Shown here: one piece after another, positions 1 through 5,047 of the stretch | Layout of the letters: each line of letters begins with the position of its first letter | Position numbering within the stretch: position 1 is the stretch's first letter | DNA from: Methanobacteriota archaeon | GTDB taxonomy: Archaea; Thermoplasmatota; JASEFT01; JAUWIS01 | Assembly: GCA_030605245.1 (NCBI GenBank) | Contig: JAUWIS010000050.1 | Span: forward strand, 1 to 6,416 | Reading direction: 5' to 3' | Length of the DNA: 6,416 nucleotides | Program-made: the position numbers and the translations under genes | Notes under the pieces: model-generated | Database searches by the model: none | What the model saw: only the letters and a program-made list of their open reading frames with translations | What the model was told of the DNA's origin: nothing

Positions 1-2
1 AA

Positions 3-269
3 GGATACACAACACTTGATGAAATCAAAAGAAAGCTCAGATGCGGCATGGGTCCATGTCAGGGAAGAACATGCCTGAGACTTGTTGCCCAGATCATAAG
101 GAAAAAAACAGGTAAAAGTTTGGATGAAATAAGAATGCCAAGAGCAAGAGCGCCTATAAAACCAGTATCTCTTGGTATTTTTGCGAGCTGCGAAGTAGCG
201 AGCAAAAATGCGGGGAATTGTAAGCGAAGCAAAAAATTCCGAAGCATTTTTGGAGGAAAAGATGAGTGA
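3..269 (+). CDS. BFD-type [2Fe-2S]-binding protein or domain, C-terminal part (5' end outside window)
   Basis: The reading frame is open from the left edge and ends at TGA 267-269, so only the C-terminal 88 residues are visible. They begin GYTTLDEIK and contain GMGPCQGRTC, whose CX4C is the second cysteine pair of the BFD-like [2Fe-2S] domain; the first pair would lie upstream. The following segment with PRARAPIKPVSLG is typical of BFD domains attached to amino-acid dehydrogenase complexes (HcnA/OoxA-like, archaeal proline dehydrogenase, sarcosine oxidase-like). By family knowledge it would relay electrons from the FAD subunit encoded next. The last 30 or so residues, after SLGIFA, look unlike the family; they are encoded by two overlapping palindromes and are rich in K, S and N. 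The frame overlaps the next gene's ATG (262) by 8 nt, suggesting translational coupling. It could be a free-standing small subunit or the tail of a larger alpha subunit; the window cannot decide. The internal ATG at 48 is not a plausible start because similarity extends upstream of it. Confidence 0.8.
   Translation, partial: GYTTLDEIKRKLRCGMGPCQGRTCLRLVAQIIRKKTGKSLDEIRMPRARAPIKPVSLGIFASCEVASKNAGNCKRSKKFRSIFGGKDE
177..209 (+). promoter_or_regulatory. Hairpin 1: 33-nt palindrome with GA/GA internal loop
   Basis: ATTTTTGC (177-184) pairs perfectly with GCAAAAAT (202-209). Inside lies a symmetric GA (185-186) opposite GA (200-201), able to form tandem sheared G-A pairs. Then GCTGC (187-191) pairs with GTAGC (195-199), with one G-U wobble, closed by a GAA triloop. 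It lies within the 3' end of the BFD reading frame and shares bases 204-209 with hairpin 2, so the two cannot form together on one RNA. Structure is seen directly; a regulatory role is inferred. Confidence 0.7.
204..251 (+). promoter_or_regulatory. Hairpin 2: alternative stem abutting the ribosome binding site
   Basis: AAAAATGC (204-211) pairs with GCATTTTT (244-251). After a small internal loop (GG against GAA), GGAATT (214-219) pairs with AATTCC (235-240). The 15-nt loop contains GCGAAGC (224-230), a heptamer known to form an unusually stable mini-hairpin as DNA. The 3' arm ends one base before the GGAGG at 252-256. The 5' arm competes with hairpin 1 for 204-209. It could modulate translation of the oxidoreductase gene or be a mobile palindromic repeat; both are inferences. 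Confidence 0.65.
252..256 (+). promoter_or_regulatory. Shine-Dalgarno site fixing the oxidoreductase start
   Basis: GGAGG lies 5 nt before ATG 262-264. It selects this start over the in-frame ATG at 208, which sits inside the palindromes and has no ribosome binding site. Confidence 0.8.
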
Positions 270-1428
270 AACTTCGCAACATGTTGGAATTAAAGATTCC
301 GCTGATGTGGCAATCATTGGTGGTGGAGTAAACGGTTGCGCTCTCGCATACTACCTTGCAAAAAAAGGTGTAAACGTTACAGTGTTTGAGAAAGATTATC
401 TCTGCTCAGGTGCAACAGGCAGATGCGGGGGAGGAATGCGCCAGCAGTTTGACACGGAAGACAACATAAGACTTGCTATGGAATCCGTGAAAATTTTTGA
501 GTCAATGGAAAAAGAACTTGGTTATGACATAGAGTATCATCAGGGAGGTTATCTTGTTCTTGCGCATTCTGATAAGGAGGGTGAGCAATTTAAAAAGAAT
601 GTTGAACTTCAAAGAAGCATGGGGCTTGATGTGAAATTCTTGGAAAAAGATGAGATAAATGATGTATGCCCTATTTTGGATGTGGACGGAGCAAAAGCAG
701 TTGGTGCAACATTCTGCCAGACAGATGGGCATGCAAACCCATTCAAGGTTACTGAAGCTTATGCAAAGAATGCTGAAAGACTCGGGGCAAAAATAAAAAC
801 TTTCACAGAGGTTAAAGGAATAAAAAAAGAAAAAGCATTTAAGATTATAACAGAAAAAGAAAAAATGTCTGCAGACATTGTTGTAGATGCAGCAGGATGC
901 TATTCAAAAAACATAGCGGAAATGGCTGGTGTGAAACTCCCGAATGCTCCTTACAGGCATGAAATCCTTGCAACAGAAGCGTTGAAACCTGTATTGAAAC
1001 CAATGATTATATCATTCAGGGATGGAATATATTTTTCCCAGCAGTCTACAGGCCAGATTGTTGGAGGGATACCAAATCCGAAAGAGCCACCTGGGATAAA
1101 CACTTCTTCTTCATTCTGGTTCCTTGAAAAAATGGCTGAAACAATCACAAGATATGTTCCTTCATTCAAAAACCTGAATGTTATGCGCCAGTGGGCAGGG
1201 ATGTATGATGTAACACCTGATGCTAGGCCAATAATCGGGAAAACAAAGATTGAAAACTTTTTTGTTGCCTGCGGATTCTCGGGTCATGGTTTCATGGTTG
1301 CGCCAATAACAGCAAAACTAATGTCAGAACTCATCATAGATGGTAAAAGCTCCATACCAATTGATAATTTAAGCATTGACAGATTTGAAAAAGGAGTAAT
1401 CAGAAAAGAGGGGGCAGTTGTAGGATGA
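262..1428 (+). CDS. DAO-family FAD-dependent oxidoreductase (proline dehydrogenase / sarcosine oxidase beta-like)
   Basis: This 388-residue flavoprotein of the DAO family probably oxidises a secondary or N-methylated amino acid (L-proline, sarcosine or similar) and passes electrons to FAD, then to its Fe-S partner. The Rossmann motif IIGGGVNG gives G20, G22 and G25, and E43 ends the second strand as the usual ribose ligand. SGATGRCGGGMRQQF (49-63) is characteristic of the archaeal/bacterial beta-subunit group. The C-terminal part has DVTPDARPIIG followed by CGFSGHGFMVAP, the family's second FAD-contact region. Length is normal for single-domain beta subunits. The start at 262 follows a GGAGG; the longer frame from 208 would add 18 residues encoded by hairpin 2. 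The gene overlaps the BFD frame by 8 nt and the methyltransferase gene by 4 nt (ATGA). Pairing with BFD supports a heteromeric dehydrogenase resembling the archaeal PDH complexes, but the true substrate cannot be read from sequence. Confidence 0.9.
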   Translation: MSETSQHVGIKDSADVAIIGGGVNGCALAYYLAKKGVNVTVFEKDYLCSGATGRCGGGMRQQFDTEDNIRLAMESVKIFESMEKELGYDIEYHQGGYLVLAHSDKEGEQFKKNVELQRSMGLDVKFLEKDEINDVCPILDVDGAKAVGATFCQTDGHANPFKVTEAYAKNAERLGAKIKTFTEVKGIKKEKAFKIITEKEKMSADIVVDAAGCYSKNIAEMAGVKLPNAPYRHEILATEALKPVLKPMIISFRDGIYFSQQSTGQIVGGIPNPKEPPGINTSSSFWFLEKMAETITRYVPSFKNLNVMRQWAGMYDVTPDARPIIGKTKIENFFVACGFSGHGFMVAPITAKLMSELIIDGKSSIPIDNLSIDRFEKGVIRKEGAVVG

Positions 1429-2129
1429 AGGATATTTTCGGGAAAGCATTAATGAATTACTATAATGGTGATAAAACAAAAATCAGACTCAGGAGGGATG
1501 ATAATTATTTGGATGAAGAAGATTTAAGCACCTATTTTTCAGGTTATGATAACTTTCCAGAATATGAAAGACGGATATTAGAATATGCTGATGGAAAGAT
1601 ACTGGATATAGGATGTGGTGCAGGCAGGCATGCTTTGTTCTTGCAAAAGAGAGGATATCATGTGACTGGTATGGATTTTTCTCCATTGTCAACCAAGGTT
1701 TCAAAAATGAGGGGATTAAAAAATTGTGTGCTGACATCAGCATTCTCTTTGCCTTTTAAGAAAAATTCATTTGACACAGTTCTGCTTATGGGAAACAATT
1801 TTGGTATCTGCGGAAAAAGCACAGAAGAATTTCTGAGAAAAATGTATGATATCACCACAAAAAATGGAAAAATCCTTGCAGTATCCAGAAATCCTAAGGA
1901 TACAAAAAAACCAGAGCACCTAAAATATCATGAACTTAACAGGAAAAGGAACAAACCTGTTGGTTTGGTTAATATAAGAATTGAATACAAAAACATGGTT
2001 GGTGAATGGTTTGAACTACTCCTGTTAGGTGTTGATGAACTGAAAATTTTATGTGAAAAAACAGGATGGGAAATTAAAAAAACAATAAAAGGTGAGAACG
2101 GAGTTTATTCTATGATGCTTGGTAAATAA
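1425..2129 (+). CDS. Class I SAM-dependent methyltransferase, substrate unknown
   Basis: The 234-residue product has a Rossmann-type methyltransferase core. Motif I is ILDIGCGAGRHALFL (59-73), the acidic end of beta 2 is D84 in GMDFSP, and a later strand carries FDTVLLMGNNFGI, the GNN form common in one uncharacterised bacterial and archaeal group. The first 50 residues (NYYNGD...IRLRRDD) resemble the N-terminal cap of that group, and an EW pair appears in the C-terminal half (GEWFELL). The start overlaps the preceding stop in an ATGA, so it is probably translated by coupling; GAGGGGG about 11 nt upstream may help. The small-molecule substrate is unknown. Linkage to an amine or amino-acid dehydrogenase suggests an amino acid or betaine-type compound, but this is only a contextual guess. 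No strong T-tract follows the TAA. Confidence 0.88.
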   Translation: MKDIFGKALMNYYNGDKTKIRLRRDDNYLDEEDLSTYFSGYDNFPEYERRILEYADGKILDIGCGAGRHALFLQKRGYHVTGMDFSPLSTKVSKMRGLKNCVLTSAFSLPFKKNSFDTVLLMGNNFGICGKSTEEFLRKMYDITTKNGKILAVSRNPKDTKKPEHLKYHELNRKRNKPVGLVNIRIEYKNMVGEWFELLLLGVDELKILCEKTGWEIKKTIKGENGVYSMMLGK

Positions 2130-2156
2130 GAAATATATCTATAAAACGAGCAAACA

Positions 2157-2164
2157 TTTATATA
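2157..2164 (+). promoter_or_regulatory. Archaeal TATA box for the two-gene toxin-antitoxin-like unit
   Basis: TTTATATA is preceded by a purine/A-rich GCAAAC that can serve as a BRE. At the usual archaeal spacing, transcription would start near 2183-2188, leaving a leader of about 25 nt with the GGTGAT site before ATG 2212. The unit is thus likely transcribed separately from the methyltransferase gene. Confidence 0.7.
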
Positions 2165-2165
2165 C

Positions 2166-2192
2166 TAACTAATACATATTGGATATTAGTTA
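2166..2192 (+). promoter_or_regulatory. Inverted repeat, probable operator
   Basis: TAACTAATA (2166-2174) and TATTAGTTA (2184-2192) form a perfect 9-bp inverted repeat with a 9-nt spacer. The repeat begins 1 nt after the TATA box and spans the predicted transcription start. A dimeric DNA-binding protein here would block initiation; the obvious candidate is the winged-helix-like product of the first gene. Arms are seen directly, repressor identity is inferred. Confidence 0.6.
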
Positions 2193-2201
2193 ATAAAGAT
2201 T

Positions 2202-2207
2202 GGTGAT
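2202..2207 (+). promoter_or_regulatory. Shine-Dalgarno site GGTGAT
   Basis: GGTGAT matches the 3' part of the anti-SD complement GGAGGTGAT and stands 4 nt before ATG 2212. It argues against the TTG at 2200, which would place the site inside the coding region. Confidence 0.7.
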
Positions 2208-2211
2208 TAAT

Positions 2212-2493
2212 ATGTCACAATTAGTGTTGCAGGAACAAAGGTTAGAGCATTCCCCTACATTAAACACAGTAATCATGGTAGAAAATACTTTAAGAAACAT
2301 GGAGGAAAGTGTTATCTCTATTGCAGAGTTGAAACGAAAATTACCAAAACAGATCAATCACAATACTTTAAAGATAATACTTATGTATCTTGAGGAAAGT
2401 AATAAAATCGCGGTAACAATCAAAGGAATTACCTGGATTCATAATCCAAACCCAAGTCTTAGAAAAGCAATCTCAAGGGGTCTGGAATTATGA
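2212..2493 (+). CDS. Small winged-helix-like protein, putative antitoxin and autorepressor
   Basis: The 93-residue protein is predicted mostly helical. The middle reads as a helix-turn-helix or winged helix: TLNTVIMVENTL (helix 1), SIAELKRKLPKQINHNTLKIILMYLEESNKI (helices 2 and 3), then a short wing AVTIKGITWIHN. A short basic tail follows (LRKAISRGLEL). There is no signal peptide or membrane segment. The start at ATG 2212 is set by GGTGAT. It overlaps the next gene by 4 nt (ATGA), the usual layout of antitoxin-first type II modules, and lies behind a palindromic operator-like site. No named family is recognised with certainty; the antitoxin role rests on the partner and layout. It could instead be a plain transcription factor. 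Confidence 0.72.
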   Translation: MSQLVLQEQRLEHSPTLNTVIMVENTLRNMEESVISIAELKRKLPKQINHNTLKIILMYLEESNKIAVTIKGITWIHNPNPSLRKAISRGLEL

Positions 2494-2843
2494 AAAAAAT
2501 TAGGGTAATATTATCTGCTGAAGCTGAAGAGGTATATAAATTCTTGAATGCTGAAGCCCCTGTTTCGAAAAACGAGAAAATGATATTAAACGCAATCAAC
2601 AAAAAAGTAGAACTTATCAAGCTCAATTTTCATTATGGAGATCCAATTGCAAAAAATAAAATTCCAAAAGAATATATCCAGAAATATGGTGTAACAAACC
2701 TGTTCAGAGTAGAGTTGCCAAAGTTTTGGAGAATGCTTTATACACTCACTGATGGTGAAAGTGAGATTGAAATCATTGCCTTTGTCCTTGATATAATTGA
2801 TCATAAGAAATACAATAAGAAGTTTAGATACAAAACTAAATGA
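2490..2843 (+). CDS. RelE/ParE-like protein, putative type II toxin
   Basis: The 117-residue basic protein appears to have a RelE/ParE-type fold. An N-terminal strand (KKIRVILSAEAEEVYKFL) and a two-helix region with NAINKKVELIKLN lead to HYGDPI, then a beta-sheet half with LFRVELPKFWRMLYTL and IEIIAFVLDIIDHKKYNKKF. The order helix pair, R-x-W-R-like strand, then D-H-K-x-Y at the end resembles RelE toxins, where basic and Tyr/His residues near the C-terminus act on ribosome-bound mRNA. The family is widespread in archaea, usually unnamed, so activity is inferred. R (in FWRM), H and Y (in DHKKY) are candidate functional residues. Translation probably couples to the upstream gene through the ATGA overlap. 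If the upstream gene is not an antitoxin, this may be a nontoxic RelE relative. Confidence 0.75.
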   Translation: MKKIRVILSAEAEEVYKFLNAEAPVSKNEKMILNAINKKVELIKLNFHYGDPIAKNKIPKEYIQKYGVTNLFRVELPKFWRMLYTLTDGESEIEIIAFVLDIIDHKKYNKKFRYKTK

Positions 2844-2855
2844 ATATTTGCCCTA

Positions 2856-2860
2856 TTTTT
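2856..2860 (+). terminator. Weak T-tract after the toxin-like gene
   Basis: A T5 run occurs 13 nt after the TGA at 2841-2843. Archaeal intrinsic termination depends on U-tracts, but five is short, so this is tentative. The rest of the 104-nt convergent gap up to 2947 holds nothing else I can support. Confidence 0.3.
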
Positions 2861-2940
2861 GCCAAGATAATAGCTCGCATTATGCTTTATTTCCCAACAA
2901 ACACCGCATTCCCCAAGCCTTTAAAATATTTATCCATTTG

Positions 2941-2945
2941 AAAAA
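2941..2945 (-). terminator. Weak T-tract after the cyclophilin gene
   Basis: On the minus strand a T5 run begins 3 nt beyond the TGA (2950-2948). It is a minimal archaeal-type termination signal at best. Confidence 0.27.
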
Positions 2946-2947
2946 TA

Positions 2948-3583
2948 TCACTCACTAATCGTAACACTAAGTATTATCACATCCTCAACAGGCACATCAT
3001 CCATGCCGTTTTCAGTATGGGTTTGTACAGATGCAATATCTCTTACAACATCCATTCCATCAATAACCTGAGCGAAAACCGCGTAGTTGCCATCCAGAAA
3101 ATGTTGTGCCCCATCGCAAATATAAAACTGGAAGGTACCTCCAACCTTTGCGCCTGTGGATGCCATTGCTACCGCACCATCAACATGTGTGAGATCAGGA
3201 TCATATTCAAAAGAGATTTGATCAGATGTTTTCTGCTGCATGTCAGGTGTGAATCCTCCTCCTTGGACCATAAAATCGTTTATCACCCTGTGAAATATTG
3301 TGCCATTATAGAAACCATCATTTGCATATTTTATGAAGTTTGCAGTTGTGATAGGCGCTTTGTCTTCATACAATCGTATTTTTATCGTTCCTTTGTTTGT
3401 TTCTATTGTTGCAGTCCTGTTATGTTTTTCTGTTTTTGTTTCAGGCTTTACTATGTATGCATAAACAGATATTGAAACAACTACGCAAATGATAACTGCG
3501 CATATTCCTATCTTTTTAATCTTCTGCGTCTTTCTCTCTTTCTCAATACTCCTTTTCTCCCTTTTCGTGATTTTTTCAGGCAT
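2948..3583 (-). CDS. Membrane-anchored cyclophilin-type peptidyl-prolyl isomerase
   Basis: The 211-residue protein catalyses cis-trans isomerisation of X-Pro bonds. A very basic N-terminus (1-24) precedes a single hydrophobic segment (25-44), followed by a cyclophilin domain (about 57-211). This is a positive-inside anchor or uncleaved signal that would place the enzyme outside the cytoplasmic membrane, to help fold exported proteins. The signature FHRVINDFMVQGG gives R99, F104, M105 and Q107, matching human CypA R55, F60, M61 and Q63. By motif alignment F113 is Y154, W121 is F162 and H126 is Y167. Loss of the Trp is typical of prokaryotic cyclophilins and predicts weak cyclosporin binding. 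Many prokaryotes have the form N(S)AGSQFF where this protein has VGGTFQFY. No SD precedes the ATG, but a TATA-like element lies about 25 nt upstream, so the mRNA is probably leaderless. It is divergent from tiaS. Confidence 0.93.
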   Translation of the reverse strand: MPEKITKREKRSIEKERKTQKIKKIGICAVIICVVVSISVYAYIVKPETKTEKHNRTATIETNKGTIKIRLYEDKAPITTANFIKYANDGFYNGTIFHRVINDFMVQGGGFTPDMQQKTSDQISFEYDPDLTHVDGAVAMASTGAKVGGTFQFYICDGAQHFLDGNYAVFAQVIDGMDVVRDIASVQTHTENGMDDVPVEDVIILSVTISE

Positions 3584-3603
3584 AAAATGTAATATGAATA
3601 TGG

Positions 3604-3613
3604 ATATGTAAAA
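3604..3613 (-). promoter_or_regulatory. TATA-like element of the cyclophilin gene
   Basis: Read on the minus strand, TTTTACATAT is centred about 25 nt before the ATG (3583). That spacing places the transcription start at or next to the start codon, as in leaderless archaeal mRNAs; no SD is present. Confidence 0.5.
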
Positions 3614-3632
3614 TATTCGGTCAGGTAAACAA

Positions 3633-3638
3633 TTAATA
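3633..3638 (+). promoter_or_regulatory. Possible TATA element of tiaS
   Basis: TTAATA lies about 26 nt before the ATG at 3662. There is no SD between them; the bases just before the ATG are T-rich (3655-3660 are all T). This fits a leaderless transcript starting at 3662, and supports that start over ATG 3731. The element is weak, so confidence is modest. Confidence 0.4.
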
Positions 3639-3661
3639 CCTAAAACACATCTTCTTTTTTG

Positions 3662-4954
3662 ATGTACATAGGCATAGATGACACAGACTCAGTGAAAGGC
3701 TGATGCACAACATACCTTGCAACAGAAATTATGAAGGAGTTCCAGGAATATGATGTAATAGGGTATCCGCGCCTTGTACGCCTCAACCCGAATATTCCAT
3801 GGAAAACAAGGGGGAACGGCGCTGTATCCATAAGATTAGGGGAAGGTGTTGGCAAAAAGTTTTTAATTGGAGAAATAGGAAATGAAAAATATTATGGCTA
3901 TTCAGGATTTAAAAGTAATGACAATATCAGCATGAATGATGCAGGGAAAAGGCTTGAGAAAATTATAGATAAGTACGCATTTTTTGATGACAGAAACACA
4001 AATCCTGCATTTGTTGTTATGGAAAAAAAACCAACCCAGGGACTTTACTGGGATGCTGTGAGAAAAATTGTGAATCTAAATGATGTAAAAAAAATTTTGA
4101 GGCAAAACAATGCAACTTATCACGGATATAAAAACAAAAGAGGTTTGATTGGTGCGACCTCTGCAATATCCTGGAGACCAAAGGATAAAACATACGAAAT
4201 CATAGCATACAGGGAAAAGAAAAAAATCGGTTCTAAAAGAAAAATTAATGGAAAATCTGTTATAAAAATGGACAAAAAATTTAGTTTCACATTTAACAAT
4301 TATGATTATGAAAACAAAAAAATTGTTATTGCACCATCTTCACCCTGCCCTGTACTTTTTGGGATTCGCGGAAATAAACCAGATTTAATTAAACCAATGG
4401 AAATAATAAAATCAGAAAAAATCAACAGATGGTTCATTTTTGAAACAAACCAGGGAACAGATGAGCACCTGCAAAAAAAGAAAATCGGAAACATAAACGC
4501 TTATGAGTCTGTGATTGCAAAAGGAAAAATTCTATCAAAACCAAAAACAATCCAGGGGGGTCATGTAATTTTTTCCATTTCTGAAAATAATCATCAAATT
4601 GACTGCGCTGCGTATGAGCCAACAAAAAATTTCAGAAACCTTATAAGGGAACTGGAGAAAAATGATTTTGTTACAGTTTTTGGTGGTGTGAGGAAAAAAC
4701 CATTAACAATAAATATTGAAAAAATAAAAATAGAGTCTCTTGCAGATGTTTATGAGAAGATCATTCCTTCCTGCCCGAAATGTGGAAAAAAAATGAAATC
4801 AATCGGAAAAAATCAGGGTTACAGATGCAGAAAATGCGGAATTAAAACAAAAAAAATCCAGACAAAAAAAATTGAGAGAAAAATAAAAACCGGTTTCTAT
4901 GAGGTTCCTGTTTGCGCAAGAAGACATTTGAGCAAGCCGCTGAAAAGGTTTTGA
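3662..4954 (+). CDS. tiaS: tRNA(Ile2) 2-agmatinylcytidine synthetase, interrupted by in-frame UGA at codon 14
   Basis: TiaS uses ATP and agmatine to convert C34 of the tRNA-Ile with a CAU anticodon to agmatidine, so that it reads AUA and not AUG. From ATG 3662 the frame has 430 codons (A. fulgidus TiaS is about 420). It opens MYIGIDDTDSVKG, then TGA (3701-3703), then CTTYLAT. D6, D7 and D9 form the Mg/ATP-binding motif of the kinase domain, and T16 corresponds to the autophosphorylated Thr18 of the A. fulgidus enzyme. Downstream are RLNPNIPWKTRGNGA, GLIGA and SPCPVLFGIRG (kinase and ferredoxin-like regions), an OB-fold region with GGHVIFSI, a zinc ribbon with C371, C374, C389 and C392, and the family's C-terminal FYEVP..ARRHLSKPL. 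The next ATG (3731) has no SD and would delete all N-terminal catalytic residues. The gene is otherwise intact. Either the UGA is read through, or this is an error or a fresh lesion. It is divergent from the cyclophilin gene and convergent with purF. Confidence 0.92.
3701..3703 (+). other. In-frame UGA codon inside the TiaS catalytic motif
   Basis: GGC-TGA-TGC encodes G-stop-C where A. fulgidus TiaS has G-M-C, two codons before the phosphorylated Thr. TGA is one substitution from GGA (Gly) and from TGG (Trp). The frame is the same on both sides, so a single indel cannot explain it. Confidence 0.85.
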
Positions 4955-4978
4955 TTATTCATAAGGCCTTTTTTTTCC
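4948..4978. repeat. Direct repeat copy B, carrying a duplicate purF tail
   Basis: It matches 5017-5047 at 26 of 31 positions, including 21 of 22 over 4948-4969. The offset is exactly 69 nt. This copy includes the TiaS stop (4952-4954) and, on the minus strand in the purF frame, encodes GKKRPYE followed by TAA, against GKLRPYE-TAA in the real gene end. Confidence 0.8.
4969..4976 (+). terminator. T8 tract terminator after tiaS
   Basis: Eight consecutive T, starting 14 nt after the TGA and following AAGGCC, form a good archaeal U-tract terminator on the plus strand. The tract lies within repeat copy B, where the other copy has mixed bases. Confidence 0.55.
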
Positions 4979-4992
4979 GCAGATGTTACTGA

Positions 4993-5012
4993 TCATGATA
5001 GTATTCATGATA
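4993..5012. repeat. Short direct repeat in the convergent gap
   Basis: TCATGATA occurs at 4993-5000 and again at 5005-5012, separated by GTAT, and the first copy overlaps the palindrome ATCATGAT (4992-4999). A 12-nt period could be a binding site, but low-complexity AT sequence is an equally good explanation. Confidence 0.4.
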
Positions 5013-5016
5013 ATAT

Positions 5017-5047
5017 GTTTTGATTACTCATAAGGCCTGAGTTTCCC
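5017..5047. repeat. Direct repeat copy A at the purF 3' end
   Basis: This is the partner of 4948-4978. It contains the last seven purF codons, the TAA stop (5026-5024) and seven bases beyond it. The two copies bracket the gap between tiaS and purF. Confidence 0.8.

Noticed and set aside
208..261. ATG at 208 as start of the FAD oxidoreductase
   Set aside because: It lies within the palindromes, has no SD, and adds residues unlike the family; ATG 262 has GGAGG at ideal spacing.
2200..2211. TTG at 2200 as start of the antitoxin-like gene
   Set aside because: It would put the GGTGAT ribosome binding site inside the gene; ATG 2212 is correctly spaced.
2844..2947. Possible small gene or RNA in the convergent gap
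   Set aside because: No start with SD, no stable structure beyond short AT-rich matches; GCATTATGC at 2877-2885 is too short to call.
3017..3475. 152-codon plus-strand reading frame
   Set aside because: It is antisense to the cyclophilin gene, Cys/Tyr-rich, and has no family resemblance or ribosome site.
3701..3703. UGA as a genome-wide sense codon or as selenocysteine
   Set aside because: Most genes here, including tiaS itself, end in TGA and every clear Trp codon is TGG. No SECIS-like GC-rich stem is visible in the 69 nt after tiaS, and Sec is not expected at this position. Not fully excluded.
3640..3855. Minus-strand frame across the tiaS start
   Set aside because: Shadow of the conserved TiaS N-terminus, with no independent coding signal.
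3731..4954. A shorter TiaS starting at ATG 3731
   Set aside because: There is no SD or promoter at the right distance, and it would lose DDTDS and the CTTY motif, which are present in frame just upstream.
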